Below are positions 41,171 to 50,161 of a stretch of DNA of 64,000 bases, piece by piece. How positions within the stretch are numbered: the stretch's first letter is position 1; every line of letters begins with the position of its first letter. Made by a program: the position numbers and the translations under genes. Source of the DNA: Planctomycetota bacterium (GTDB lineage: Bacteria > Planctomycetota > UBA1135 > GCA-002686595); the NCBI GenBank assembly GCA_016795205.1, contig JAEUHZ010000048.1, forward strand, positions 49,936-113,935, read 5' to 3'. The notes below the pieces were generated by a model. The model worked only from the letters and a program-made list of their open reading frames with translations. It was not told the DNA's origin and did no database searches.

Positions 41171-43141
41171 CTAGCTGATGCCGTAGCGCTTCAGCTTGCG
41201 GTACATCGTGCTCTTCCCCAGCTTGAGCTTGTGCGCCGCCTCGAGCTTGTTCCCCGCGCATTCGGCGATGGCGCGGAGGAGCGCCAGCTTCTCGTAGAGC
41301 TCGAGGCTCACCGGCTCGTTTTGGGGCACGCTCCATCCCGCGCCGAGCGGCTTCGGGGCGGGTTGCAGCTCGTGCCCGGGGAGCCCCGGAACGGAATGCG
41401 CGCCAGGACCCGGCTCGGCCCGCCTGGGCGGCCTGGGTATCAGCGCATCGTGCGCGGCGGGGTCCGCGAGGTCGCGGATCACGCGGGGCAGGTCCTCCAG
41501 CCCGACGAGCGCCCCGCGGGCCTTGGCGACGGCGCGCTCGAGACAGGACTCCAGCTCGTCGATGTTGCCCGGCCAAGAGTGCGCGCTCAACGCGGCCAGC
41601 GCGGCGGGCGTGATCCCGCTCACGCCCCGGCCCGCGCCGAAACGCGACACGCAGGCCTGCGCCAGGGGCTCGACGTCCTCGGGGCGGTCGGCGAGGCGCG
41701 GCACGTCGATCGCGTGACGCGCGAGGCGCAGGAGCAGGTCCGAGGAAAACCGTCCGGAGGACACCGCCTCCTCGAGCGGCGCGCTGCTGGTGGCCACGAT
41801 GCGCGTGCTGATGCGCTCGGCGCGGGACGAGCCGCAGCGCTCGAGCTGGCCTGTCTCCAGGAACCGCGCGAGGCGTGCCTGGAGGGCAGCGGGCAGCTCG
41901 GCGACCTCCTCCAGGAGGAGCGTGCCGTCCACGGCCAGATGGAGCAGACCGGGGCGCTCGGGCGAGCGGGCGCCACGTGCCACGCCGAACAGCTCGGCCG
42001 CCAGCCGCTCCTCGGCATGCGCGCCGCAGCGCAGCTCGACGAAGGCGCCGGTGGCCGTCCCCGACCAGTGGATCGTGCGCGCGACGCGGCCGCGTCCGCT
42101 GCCGCGCTCGCCGCGGATCAGCACCGGATCGTGGTGCGCCGCGGCACGCGCGGCCTCCTCGCGCAGCCGCTCGGCCGCCGCGCTCGTGCCGAGGAGCCCC
42201 GCCGGGCGGAAGGCAGCGCGCGCGGCCTCGATGAGCGGCGCGGCCTCGGCGCGTGTCAGCGCCGGCTCGCACACGCGCAGGGCCTCGGCTGCGACACGCC
42301 GCCGCGCGAGATCGTGGAACTCGACCACGCGTAGCGGCAGCCCGTCGTCCTGGGCCCGCCCCAGGAGCGGCACGACGACGGCGGTCATGGGTCGCGCCGG
42401 TCGGCCGCGCCGCGCGGGAAGGTCGAAGCGCACGCTTTCGCGCGCCTCGACGCGCGCATCGCGCACGTGGGCCTCGAGCCCGCTGGCCGGGATCAGGCTC
42501 CCGAGGTGCTGCAACTCGACGCGGCCGCCGAGCAGCTCGCAAGCCCCGCGATCGGCGTGGCGCACGAGACCCTCGGCGTCCACCACGAGGACGCCGTCGG
42601 GTCGGCCCGCGGCCAGCTCCCGCAGCGCCGCGAGCTGCTCGGCGGCCAGCGCCGACTCGTGCTCCGGGCCGTTCGACCGGCGCGCGGGTTCGGCCACGCT
42701 GCCCGCCGCGCCACCATCCGCGCGCGCCGCGCTGAGGGCCTGGACCATCGCAGCGAGCTCCTCGACCCGTGTGCGGTGGCGGGCCAGGACGCGCAGCGCG
42801 TGCTCGAGCGCCGGCAGCTCGGGTCGCGAGACGAACAGGTCACAGCCCGACTCGTAGGCGCGCGCCATCTCTTCCGGCGCTGTCGCGTCGTCGACGTACA
42901 CGACGACCGGCACGTGGGCCAACTCGGGCGCAGCCTTGATCCGCCGGCACACCTCGCAGCCGTCGACGCCGGTCGTGAGCCGCGCGTCGACCAGCACGGC
43001 ATCGAACGCGCCGTTGCGCGCCTCGACCAGCCCGCGCGCGCCGTTCTCCGCGACCACGAGCTCGTACCCGGCCTCGGAAAGCCGGCTCCTGAGGATCAGG
43101 CGACGGCCCGAGTCCTCGTCGACGACGAGCAAGCGACTCAT
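41171..43141 (-). CDS. degenerate NtrC-type regulator (receiver, PAS-like, AAA+, Fis HTH)
   Basis: This is a 656-residue protein with the layout of an NtrC-family activator. The receiver (1-120) has Asp52 in VLVDARL, but the usual Thr and Lys are replaced (VVVYVDD; SRPELP). A PAS-like segment spans about 165-290. The AAA+ domain (about 315-545) has a degraded Walker A, GERGSGRG at 344-351 with Lys changed to Arg; the sigma-54 contact loop GAFTGA is replaced by GARSPE at 390-395; Walker B reads TLLLEE. The FSSDLLLRL and WPGNIDELE elements remain, and a Fis-type helix-turn-helix ([14 protein letters not shown]) ends the protein. It is probably a DNA-binding regulator that no longer hydrolyses ATP or contacts sigma-54. 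SD GAGGAG. Confidence 0.75.
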   Translation of the reverse strand: MSRLLVVDEDSGRRLILRSRLSEAGYELVVAENGARGLVEARNGAFDAVLVDARLTTGVDGCEVCRRIKAAPELAHVPVVVYVDDATAPEEMARAYESGCDLFVSRPELPALEHALRVLARHRTRVEELAAMVQALSAARADGGAAGSVAEPARRSNGPEHESALAAEQLAALRELAAGRPDGVLVVDAEGLVRHADRGACELLGGRVELQHLGSLIPASGLEAHVRDARVEARESVRFDLPARRGRPARPMTAVVVPLLGRAQDDGLPLRVVEFHDLARRRVAAEALRVCEPALTRAEAAPLIEAARAAFRPAGLLGTSAAAERLREEAARAAAHHDPVLIRGERGSGRGRVARTIHWSGTATGAFVELRCGAHAEERLAAELFGVARGARSPERPGLLHLAVDGTLLLEEVAELPAALQARLARFLETGQLERCGSSRAERISTRIVATSSAPLEEAVSSGRFSSDLLLRLARHAIDVPRLADRPEDVEPLAQACVSRFGAGRGVSGITPAALAALSAHSWPGNIDELESCLERAVAKARGALVGLEDLPRVIRDLADPAAHDALIPRPPRRAEPGPGAHSVPGLPGHELQPAPKPLGAGWSVPQNEPVSLELYEKLALLRAIAECAGNKLEAAHKLKLGKSTMYRKLKRYGIS

Positions 43142-43363
43142 GGGGAGACTCCTCGAGAGCGACCACGCAGCGGGCGTGCGCGCCGCGACCGATGCTGCGC
43201 CCGGGAATGGACGGCGGAGAAGCGCTTGCTCCGCGGCGCGAGCCTACTGCCACCGGCGCGACCTGAGAAGCGCCTCTCCGCCAAGGTTGCGCGCGGCGGA
43301 ATGCGACCTCGAACGCGCCAGGTCTCCCCGCCCGGGTGCGCAACGACCCCGGGGGCGTGGGGT

Positions 43364-43438
43364 TGGTGGGCGATGAGGGATTCGAACCCCCGACTTCCTC
43401 CTTGTAAGGGAGGCACTCTGCCGCTGAGTCAATCGCCC
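43364..43438 (-). tRNA. tRNA-Val (anticodon UAC)
   Basis: The minus strand folds as a full cloverleaf. The acceptor arms are GGGCGAT (43438-43432) and ATCGCCC (43374-43368). The D arm is ACTC...GAGT, and the anticodon arm is CCTCC/GGAGG with loop CTTACAA, giving anticodon UAC (valine, codon GUA). The T arm has GGGGG TTCGAAT CCCTC. The discriminator A and a genomically encoded CCA (43366-43364) follow. It lies between the NtrC-type gene and ugd. Confidence 0.95.
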
Positions 43439-43463
43439 GGGAGCGTCGCGCGCGCCGAGCCGC

Positions 43464-43469
43464 TATCCT
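43464..43469 (+). promoter_or_regulatory. -10-like hexamer upstream of ugd
   Basis: TATCCT lies 83 bases before the ugd ATG, giving a leader of about 75 bases rather than a leaderless mRNA. The T/C-rich leader (CCTCCTCC-like) just before the start has no obvious SD. Confidence 0.35.
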
Positions 43470-43552
43470 GCCGCGCCCGCTCCACGCCGGCGAGCCTCGA
43501 ACTCCCGGCCAGTTCGCCGCCCCCCTCCAGAAGACTCCTCGACTCCTCCTCC

Positions 43553-44854
43553 ATGCGCATCGCCGTCGTCGGAACGGGCTACGTGGGCCTCGTGGCGGGC
43601 ACCTGCTTCGCCGAAAGCGGGAATTCGGTCGTCTGCGTCGACATCGACCAAGCCAAGATCGAGGGCCTCAAGCGCGGAGTCGTCCCCATCTACGAGCCGG
43701 GCCTCGAGGAACTCCTGGCGCGCAACGTCCGGGACGGACGGCTGTCCTTCACGACCAGCTACGCCGAGGGCATCGCCCGGGCGGAGGTCGTGTTCATCGC
43801 CGTGGGCACGCCGCCGGGCGAGGACGGCAGCGCAGATCTGAAGTACGTCTTGAGCGCCGCGCGGGAGATCGGCCGGCACATCACGGGCTACGTGGTCATC
43901 GTGGACAAGTCGACCGTCCCCGTCGGGACGGCGCAGAAGGTCGCCGCGGCCGCCCGCGAGTTCGCCCAGCACCCCTTCGACGTCGTCAGCAATCCCGAGT
44001 TCCTGAAGGAGGGCGCCGCGATCGACGACTTCCTGAAGCCCGACCGCGTCGTGATCGGCGCCGACTCGAAGCGCGCGGCGGAGATCATGGAGGAGCTCTA
44101 CGCCCCCTTCGTGCGGACCGGCAACCCGATCCTGCAGATGGACATCGCCTCGGCCGAGCTCACGAAGTACGCCGCGAACGCGATGCTCGCGACCCGCATC
44201 TCGTTCATGAACGAGATCGCGAACATCTGCCTGCGGGTCGGCGCCAACATCGACAACGTGCGCAAGGGCATCGGCTCCGACGCGCGCATCGGCTCGCGCT
44301 TCCTGTTCGCCGGCGTCGGCTACGGCGGGTCGTGCTTCCCGAAGGACGTCCAGGCGATCGTGCGCACGGCCGCCGAGCTGGGCTACGACTTCCAGATCCT
44401 CAAGGCCGTCGAGGCCGTGAACGAGCGGCAGAAGCGCCTGCTCGTGGAGCTGGTCCAGCAGCACTTCGGCCCGGACCTGCGCGGCAAGCGCTTCGCGGTG
44501 TGGGGTCTGGCGTTCAAGCCCAACACGGACGACATGCGCGAGGCGCCGGCGATCGTCGTGATCGAGGGGCTCCTGGCCGCCGGGGCGCGGGTCACGGCCT
44601 ACGACCCCGAGGCCATGGACGAGTGCAGGAAGCGTCACCTGGGCGACCGCATCGAGTACGCGGAGGTGCCCATGGCGGCGCTCGACGGCGCGGACGCCCT
44701 GGTGCTCGTCACGGAGTGGAACGAGTTCCGTCGCCCGGACTTCGAGGCCGTGAAGAGCGCGCTGAAGACCCCCGTGGTCTTCGACGGTCGCAACATCTAC
44801 CCGCGCGCCACGCTCGAGCGGCTGGGATTCACCTACTACGGCATCGGTTGCTGA
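43553..44854 (+). CDS. ugd: UDP-glucose 6-dehydrogenase
   Basis: This is a 433-residue enzyme that oxidises UDP-glucose twice to UDP-glucuronate, a precursor of acidic surface polysaccharides. The N-terminal NAD-binding fold starts [15 protein letters not shown] with the GxGxxG motif, and the acidic VDID end of strand 2. The catalytic cysteine is in [15 protein letters not shown], and the VNERQK and [12 protein letters not shown] segments close the substrate site. The ATG at 43553 starts directly at the family beginning ([12 protein letters not shown]). It fits with the polysaccharide transport genes near 53-57 kb. Confidence 0.96.
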   Translation: MRIAVVGTGYVGLVAGTCFAESGNSVVCVDIDQAKIEGLKRGVVPIYEPGLEELLARNVRDGRLSFTTSYAEGIARAEVVFIAVGTPPGEDGSADLKYVLSAAREIGRHITGYVVIVDKSTVPVGTAQKVAAAAREFAQHPFDVVSNPEFLKEGAAIDDFLKPDRVVIGADSKRAAEIMEELYAPFVRTGNPILQMDIASAELTKYAANAMLATRISFMNEIANICLRVGANIDNVRKGIGSDARIGSRFLFAGVGYGGSCFPKDVQAIVRTAAELGYDFQILKAVEAVNERQKRLLVELVQQHFGPDLRGKRFAVWGLAFKPNTDDMREAPAIVVIEGLLAAGARVTAYDPEAMDECRKRHLGDRIEYAEVPMAALDGADALVLVTEWNEFRRPDFEAVKSALKTPVVFDGRNIYPRATLERLGFTYYGIGC

Positions 44855-44870
44855 CGGCGCCCGCGCACCG

Positions 44871-45722
44871 TCAGCCGCGACGCTTGGCGACCGCGCGCGC
44901 CAGCTCCTCGATCGTGCGCATCGAGGCCAGGGCGGCGCGCACGCGCTCGCCGAGGCGCGACTCCTCCTGGGCGGCGTCCGCCAGCGCCTCCCGGCAACGC
45001 GCGAGCACGCCGGCGGAGCCCTCGAGGTCGCCGCGCTCCAGGAGCTCCCCTGCCCAGGCGTCGTGCGCTCGGATCCGGTCGAGGGGATCGTCGCCGTGGT
45101 CCGCGACGCGGCTCCAGACGCGGATCGCGTCCGCGGAGCGGCCCAGCTCCGCGAGCACCCGAGCCGAGGCGAGCGCGGCCTCGTCGCGCTGGCCCGGGGA
45201 GGCCGCGGCGTCGGCGATCACGGCCTCGTAGGCGCCGAGCGCCTGGGGCCGCCGTCCCGCGCGCCGCTCGAGGTGCCCGAGTTCCAGGGCCGCGCGCACG
45301 CGCCAGGGCGTGCCCGCGCCCCGCTCGCGCGCGATCGCGTACTCCGCACGGGCGGTCTCGAGCTCCGCGGCCTGCCGCAGGAGCTCCGCGCGGCGGAACG
45401 CGGCCTCCGCGCAGGCCGCGGCGTCGCCGGGGAAATGCTCGCGCACGGCACGGTAGGCCTCCGCGACGCGCAACCGGGCCGCGGCACGACCAGCCTCCGG
45501 CGCGCTGCGCAGCGCGCGCCGCAGCAGATCGGCCTGCTCGAGCTGCGCCCGCGCGGACTCGCGCCGCTCGACCCGCTCGACCCGCTCGGGTCGCGCGGCG
45601 CGCTCGACCTCGATCCGCGGGTCAGCGCCATCCGTTGCACGCTCGCGGGCGTGTGCCTGGAGGCCCATCGACGCTGAGGTCAGGGCGAGCAGAACCAGCG
45701 CGCGGACGAGTTGGATCCTCAT
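44871..45722 (-). CDS. exported TPR-like protein linked to an ECF sigma factor
   Basis: This is a 283-residue protein with a signal peptide (VRALVLLALTSASMGLQAHA). The mature part is helical with tetratricopeptide-like pairs (AYRAVREHFPGDAAACAEAAFRRAELLRQ in part) and many arginines. No catalytic residues can be named. AGGAG lies 8 bases before the ATG at 45722. The start lies about 100 bases inside the 3' end of the ECF sigma gene, which suggests an ECF-linked operon whose product is exported. Confidence 0.65.
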   Translation of the reverse strand: MRIQLVRALVLLALTSASMGLQAHARERATDGADPRIEVERAARPERVERVERRESARAQLEQADLLRRALRSAPEAGRAAARLRVAEAYRAVREHFPGDAAACAEAAFRRAELLRQAAELETARAEYAIARERGAGTPWRVRAALELGHLERRAGRRPQALGAYEAVIADAAASPGQRDEAALASARVLAELGRSADAIRVWSRVADHGDDPLDRIRAHDAWAGELLERGDLEGSAGVLARCREALADAAQEESRLGERVRAALASMRTIEELARAVAKRRG

Positions 45723-46416
45723 GACGTGTCTCCTGGGCGCGATCGCGCCCCGTTCTCAGCTCCGAGCCCGTCCGCGCCCGGGCGCACCGCGCGCCGCCGA
45801 CCGGTCGGGGTCTCTTGGTGGGCGCCGTCAGCTCCGGCCAGGCCAGGCCGGGGTCGCGCTCCAGGCGCTGGAGCAGCGCGCGCAAGAGGCGCCGACGCGC
45901 GCGGTGGACGCGCTGCTTCGGGGCCAGCGACTGCGCGGGCTCGCAGACCTCGCCGGCCCCCGCGCAGCCCGCGGGGTCGAGGTACCAGCCGGCGAGCGCG
46001 CCGCGGTCGCCGGCCGGGAGGCCGCCGAGTGCCGCTCCCAGGTGCTTGAAGGCCGAGGCGCGCTCGACGCGCACTCCGGCGAGCTCGATCCAGGTGTCCT
46101 CGCGCGTCTCGCCCGGGATCTCCTCGCGGCCCTCGAGGCCGTCGAGCAGCAGATCGTCCCCGACGCCGCGCGGCAGGCGACCCTCGCGGCGACGTCGATC
46201 GCGCAGGACGTTCAACGCGATCCTCAGCACCCAGGGCCGCAAGCGGCCCGCGTCGGCCAGGCGGAGGCGGAAGCGCGCCGCGCGCAGCAGGGTTTCCTGG
46301 GCCACGTCCTCGATCTCCGCGTCGTCGCGCAGGAAGCGGCCCAGGAAGCCGACGATCTGGGGCCTCAAGTCCGGGAGTCCGGTCCAGCTCGTCGGGGCGA
46401 TGTCGGTCGTGTGCAC
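45622..46416 (-). CDS. ECF sigma factor
   Basis: This is a 264-residue (from GTG 46416) extracytoplasmic-function sigma factor. Region 2 has the LRDDAEIEDVAQETLLRAARFRLRLADAGRLRPWVLRIALN stretch (in parts: EDVAQETLL and PWVLRIALNVLRDRRRRE) that contacts core enzyme and the -10 element. Region 4 is LAPKQRVHRARRRLLRALLQRL. The tail of about 70 residues after WPEL is not typical. This frame runs about 100 bases into the TPR-like gene, whereas every other tight junction in the window is exactly four bases. In another frame a stop at 45719 would give an ATGA junction, so a frameshift near the tail is possible. The N-terminal limit is uncertain (ATG at 46518 possible). Confidence 0.75.
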   Translation of the reverse strand: MHTTDIAPTSWTGLPDLRPQIVGFLGRFLRDDAEIEDVAQETLLRAARFRLRLADAGRLRPWVLRIALNVLRDRRRREGRLPRGVGDDLLLDGLEGREEIPGETREDTWIELAGVRVERASAFKHLGAALGGLPAGDRGALAGWYLDPAGCAGAGEVCEPAQSLAPKQRVHRARRRLLRALLQRLERDPGLAWPELTAPTKRPRPVGGARCARARTGSELRTGRDRAQETRHEDPTRPRAGSARPDLSVDGPPGTRPRACNGWR

Positions 46417-46698
46417 GGGTCCCTCGCGTCGCGGAGTTCGCGAGGGAGAGACGCGGGGTCCGCCGTCCACGCCGATTCCACGTCGTTCTCCCGGGACGGC
46501 CGCGCCGCGCCGGCGCATGAGGAAGCGGGGACTGGCGCTGCCCGACGGCCGCTGCGAGCCGCCCATTCCCGCGCTCGTCCCCCGGGCGCGACACCCCTCG
46601 GTGGTTCGGGCCGCGGCGTGAAATCGCGGCCCAGAGCGCGGCCGCGGACTGCGCTGGGACGCGCGCGCCCCCGGGCGGTCGCGAACGCCTGGAGTCCC

Positions 46699-47256
46699 TC
46701 AGCGCGCGATCAGGTCGCGCGCGAGCTGGGCCGCCCGCGCGTCGCCCGCGAGCTGGGCCACGAGGTCCAGGGCGAACGCGATCGCGGTGCCCGGGCCCTG
46801 GCTGGTCGTGACGCGACCGTCGCGCACGACGGGACGGTCCTCGACGAGGTCGACCCCGCGCAGCGTGGCCCGCACCGATGGATACGCCGTGGCGCTACGG
46901 CCGGCGAGGATGCCCGCGGCATGGAGCACGGTCGGCGCGGCACAGATCGCCGCGACGCGCCGCTCCGTGGCCTCGAAGCGCCGCACCGCGTCCAAAATGC
47001 GCGGGTCGGCTGCCAGGTTCTGCGTGCCGGGTCCGCCGCCCGGGAGGACCAGCACGTCGAAGGCCTCCGGGTCGACGTCGCTCCAGACGGTGTCGGCCAG
47101 GAAGGTGATCCCATGCGCGCCACGCACGGGACCCGGCTTCAGGCCGGCGGTCGTGACCTCGAGCTGCGCGCGGCGCAGGACATCGACGATCGCGGCGACC
47201 TCGATCTCCTCGAAGCCCTCGGCGAGCGGGACCAGGACCTTGGCGCGTGTGCTCAT
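46699..47256 (-). CDS. DJ-1/PfpI family protein (YajL/ThiJ-like)
   Basis: This is a 185-residue protein of the DJ-1 superfamily. The conserved glutamate is in LAEGFEEIEVA (about residues 12-22), the reactive cysteine in VAAICAAPTVLHAAG (about 100-114), and the PGGGPGTQNLA and TSQGPGTAIAFAL motifs frame the active site. Family members protect cells from oxidative damage or act on glyoxal-type adducts; the substrate here is not defined. The ATG at 47256 is preceded by a purine-rich GGAGGATT. It is divergent from the beta-lactamase-like gene by 63 bases. Confidence 0.9.
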   Translation of the reverse strand: MSTRAKVLVPLAEGFEEIEVAAIVDVLRRAQLEVTTAGLKPGPVRGAHGITFLADTVWSDVDPEAFDVLVLPGGGPGTQNLAADPRILDAVRRFEATERRVAAICAAPTVLHAAGILAGRSATAYPSVRATLRGVDLVEDRPVVRDGRVTTSQGPGTAIAFALDLVAQLAGDARAAQLARDLIAR

Positions 47257-47306
47257 GCCGGAATCCTCCGCCGCCCCCGGACGGCGCGCAAGGGCGCCGG
47301 CCGGAG

Positions 47307-47322
47307 TAGCCTGGGCCGCATG
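47307..47322 (+). promoter_or_regulatory. -10-like hexamer close to start codon (beta-lactamase-like gene)
   Basis: TAGCCT at 47307-47312 is followed by seven bases (GGGCCGC) and the ATG at 47320, with no SD. The space is shared with the divergent DJ-1 gene. Confidence 0.5.
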
Positions 47323-48483
47323 CGCGCGCTGGCTGCACTCACCGGACTCGTGCTGGCGCTCGCGCCCGCCCAGGACCCCGCGGGCCCGACGCCGGAAGCG
47401 GCGGCGCCCGCGCCCTCCGCCGCGATCGACGTCGCGGCGCTGCTCGAACCGATCCGCGCGCGGCACGGGCTGCCGGGCCTCGCTGCCGCGATCGTCGACC
47501 GCCAGGGCGCGGCGGCGGTCGGCGCCTGTGGCGTGCGCGAGCGCGGTCGGGAGCAGCCACTCACGTCCGACGACCGCCTGCACCTGGGCTCGTGCACGAA
47601 GGCGATGACCGCGACGCTCTGCGCGCGCCTCGTGCGCGCGGGCCAGCTCGCCTGGGACACGCCGATCGGCTCAGCCTTCAGCGACTGGGGCGAGGCCGTC
47701 CACGCGGGCTGGCGCGACGCCACGCTGGAGCAGTTGCTCGCGCACCGCGCGGGTGCCCCGCGGGACGTCGAGCCCGAGCTGTGGGCCCGGCTCTGCGCCT
47801 CGCAGGACAGCCCGCGGGCCCAGCGCGAGGCGCTCGTGCGCGCGACCCTCGCCGCGCCGCCGGCGCACGCGCCCGGGACGCAGTTCGAGTACTCGAACAC
47901 CGGGACGACGATCGCCGGGGTCATGGCCGAGCGCGCGGCGGGGGTCGACTTCGAAGCGCTGTTGGCGCGCGAGATCTTCGGCCCGCTGGGCATGGGGCGC
48001 GCGGGGTTCGGCCCGCCGGGCACGGCCGGCGCGCACGACGAGCCCGTGGGACATCGGGCCAACGGCCAGCCCGTGGGCCTCGGCAACGGCGCTGACAATC
48101 CACCGGCGATCGCGCCGGCGGGACGCGTCCATGCGTCCCTCGGGGATTGGGCCCGGTTCGCCGCGCTGCACCTGCGCGGCCCCACGGCGGGCGGCCTGGG
48201 CCTGGAGCCGGCGGACTTCGCGCGCCTGCACGCGCCGCTCGTGGACGACGCCAGCCACTACGCGCTGGGCTGGATCGCGGCCGAACGCTCCTGGGGCGGT
48301 CGGGTGATCACGCACGCCGGCTCGAACACGCTGTGGTACTGCGTGGCTTGGCTCGCGCCCGAGCGGGGCTTCGGCGTGCTCGTGGCGACCAACCAGGGCG
48401 GCGACGCGGCACGCGCGGCCTGCGACGAGGCCGCCGCCGCGCTGATCGGCGCCTGGACGCGGCGCACCGGGAGCACGAAGTGA
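47320..48483 (+). CDS. serine beta-lactamase-like (class C/PBP4*) hydrolase
   Basis: This is a 387-residue exported hydrolase with a signal peptide (MRALAALTGLVLALAPA). The SxxK motif is SCTK in HLGSCTKAMTA (about residue 90), the YxN motif is YSN in FEYSNTGTTIAG, and the third motif is HAGS in ITHAGSNTLWY in place of KTG. These mark the beta-lactamase/PBP4-type family (esterases, D-Ala-D-Ala carboxypeptidases, lactamases). Antibiotic resistance cannot be claimed from the sequence. The stop overlaps the GTG of the next gene. Confidence 0.85.
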   Translation: MRALAALTGLVLALAPAQDPAGPTPEAAAPAPSAAIDVAALLEPIRARHGLPGLAAAIVDRQGAAAVGACGVRERGREQPLTSDDRLHLGSCTKAMTATLCARLVRAGQLAWDTPIGSAFSDWGEAVHAGWRDATLEQLLAHRAGAPRDVEPELWARLCASQDSPRAQREALVRATLAAPPAHAPGTQFEYSNTGTTIAGVMAERAAGVDFEALLAREIFGPLGMGRAGFGPPGTAGAHDEPVGHRANGQPVGLGNGADNPPAIAPAGRVHASLGDWARFAALHLRGPTAGGLGLEPADFARLHAPLVDDASHYALGWIAAERSWGGRVITHAGSNTLWYCVAWLAPERGFGVLVATNQGGDAARAACDEAAAALIGAWTRRTGSTK

Positions 48484-48941
48484 GCGCGCGCAGCAGGGTC
48501 CTGGTCTCGGCCTGCCTGATCGGCCGCGAGTGCCGCTACGACGGCCACGCCAACACGGATCGGGTGCTGGAGCGCGAGCTCTCCGCCGCTGGCCTCGAGC
48601 CGGTCCCCTTCTGCCCCGAGGAGCACGGCGGCCTGGGCACGCCGCGACCGCCGGCCTGGATCGAGCGCGAGTCCGCGGCGGCCGTGCTCGACGGTCGCGA
48701 CCGCGTCGTGACCGAGGCGGGCGCCGACGTGACGCGCGAGTTCGTGCACGGCGCGCAGGGCGCCCTGGACGCCTGCCGCGCGCACGGCATCGTCCGCGCC
48801 TTCCTCAAGGCGCGCTCGCCCTCGTGCGGCGCGTGTCACACGCACGTCGCGAACCAGCTCGTCGAGGGCCGCGGCGTGACGGCCGAGCTGCTCACGCGGC
48901 ACGGCATCCAGGTCGAGTCGGTCGAGGGCCGGCGCGCGTGA
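48480..48941 (+). CDS. DUF523 family protein
   Basis: This is a 153-residue protein of the DUF523 family. The hallmark cysteines are present: VSACLIGRECRYDGHAN at the N-terminus, PFCPEEHGGLGTPR, and SPSCGACHTH in the C-terminal half, with the LKARSPSCG element. The family's function is not settled; the conserved cysteines suggest metal or redox chemistry. GTG start at 48480 overlaps the preceding stop as GTGA. It is convergent with the SDR gene by only 6 bases. Confidence 0.85.
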   Translation: MSARSRVLVSACLIGRECRYDGHANTDRVLERELSAAGLEPVPFCPEEHGGLGTPRPPAWIERESAAAVLDGRDRVVTEAGADVTREFVHGAQGALDACRAHGIVRAFLKARSPSCGACHTHVANQLVEGRGVTAELLTRHGIQVESVEGRRA

Positions 48942-48947
48942 CGGCCT

Positions 48948-49655
48948 TCAGCCGGGATTCGTGGCCCAGACCTCGAGCCCGGGGCTGAAGGCGCGGTCGT
49001 CCAGCTCGAGCAGCGCCACGATCACCCGGGCGATGTCCTCCGAGACGAGCTTGCGCGGGTTCACGGCGGTGCGTGGCGCGCGTCCGGCGTGCGTCCCGAA
49101 GTCGTTCTGCACCTCGCTGGGATCGACCTGCATGACGCGCACGTTCGAGCCGCGCAGCTCGGCGCGCCAGCACTCCGTGAGCGCGCTCAGCGCGAACTTC
49201 GAGGCGCAGTAGGCCGATCCGCCCGCGAACCCGCGGCGCGCCGCCGTGGAGCCCACGTTGACGATCGTCCCGCGCCGCTCGCGCGTGAAGAGCCGCGCGC
49301 AGGCTCGACCGACCAGGAAGGCGCCCAGCGCGTTCGTCTCGAAGGTGCGGCGGAAGTCGGCCGCGCTGGCCTCGACGAGCGGCGCGAACGAGCCGCAGCC
49401 GGCGTTGTTCACCAGCGCGTCGAGCCCACCGAGCGCCGCCGCGGCCGCTGCGACCGTGCGCTCGACCTCGTCCTCCTGCGACACGTCGCAGCACAACGGG
49501 AGCGCGCCGATCGCGGCCGCCGTCTCGCGCAGGCGCGTCTCCGTCCGGCCGCAGATCGCGACCCGCGCGCCGCGCTCGCCGAGCAGCGCCGCCGTCGCCC
49601 GCCCGATGCCCGTCGCCCCACCCGTGACCAACACCCGTGCGCCCTGCGTGTCCAT
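48948..49655 (-). CDS. short-chain dehydrogenase/reductase
   Basis: This is a 235-residue NAD(P)-dependent oxidoreductase of the SDR family. The cofactor motif is TGGATGIG (residues 11-18), the structural NNAG is in ALVNNAGCGS, and the catalytic Ser, Tyr and Lys lie in NVGSTAARRGFAGGSAYCASKFAL (Tyr in AYCASK). The arginine in ICGRTE after strand 2 suggests NADPH preference. The substrate is not evident. The start is ATG 49655, preceded at seven bases by a -10-like TATCGT. Confidence 0.92.
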   Translation of the reverse strand: MDTQGARVLVTGGATGIGRATAALLGERGARVAICGRTETRLRETAAAIGALPLCCDVSQEDEVERTVAAAAAALGGLDALVNNAGCGSFAPLVEASAADFRRTFETNALGAFLVGRACARLFTRERRGTIVNVGSTAARRGFAGGSAYCASKFALSALTECWRAELRGSNVRVMQVDPSEVQNDFGTHAGRAPRTAVNPRKLVSEDIARVIVALLELDDRAFSPGLEVWATNPG

Positions 49656-49668
49656 GCGCCTGACGATA
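49653..49668 (-). promoter_or_regulatory. -10-like hexamer close to start codon (SDR gene)
   Basis: On the minus strand TATCGT (49668-49663) is followed by seven bases and the ATG at 49655, with no SD. A leaderless mRNA is predicted. Confidence 0.5.
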
Positions 49669-49677
49669 GCGAGCCCC

Positions 49678-50148
49678 TCAGCCCTCCGTGGCCACGTCGA
49701 CCGGCCGTGCTGCGAGCACGCGCACGATCTCGCCTGGATCGAGGCCCACCAGGAAGCCGCGGCGACCACCGTTCAGGTACACGCGCGCGAGGTCCAGGAC
49801 CGTCCGCTCCACGTACACCGGCAGCCGCTTCTTCGTTCCGAACGGGCTGGTCCCGCCGACCTGGTAGCCGGTGTGGCGGCTGGCGACCTCGGGTGCGCAG
49901 GGTTGCACGCTCTTGGCGCCGATCTGTCGCGCGAGCTTGCGGGTGCTGACCTGGCGGTCGCCGTGCATCAGCACGACGAGCGGCGCGCGCGCCTCGTCCT
50001 CCATGACGAGCGTCTTGATCACCAAGTGCTCGTCGACGCCCAGCTCGCGCGCGGAGACCCGCGTCCCGCCGTGCTCCTCGTAGCGATAGGGGTGCTCCGT
50101 GTACTGCACCCCGTGCTGGCGCAGCACGCGCTCGGCCGGCGTCGCCAT
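49678..50148 (-). CDS. ybaK: Cys-tRNA(Pro) deacylase (YbaK/EbsC-type)
   Basis: This is a 156-residue trans-editing enzyme of the INS/YbaK family that removes cysteine mischarged on tRNA-Pro. The conserved lysine is in HLVIKTLVMED (about residue 45), and VSTRKLAR, VGGTSPFGTKKRLPVYVE and GGRRGFLVGLDP are the expected substrate-site segments. Length is typical. It lies 13 bases after the GDGSG beta-propeller gene on the same strand. A TAGGGC near its start coincides with that gene's stop codon. Confidence 0.92.
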   Translation of the reverse strand: MATPAERVLRQHGVQYTEHPYRYEEHGGTRVSARELGVDEHLVIKTLVMEDEARAPLVVLMHGDRQVSTRKLARQIGAKSVQPCAPEVASRHTGYQVGGTSPFGTKKRLPVYVERTVLDLARVYLNGGRRGFLVGLDPGEIVRVLAARPVDVATEG

Positions 50149-50161
50149 GCAGCCGCGTGCC

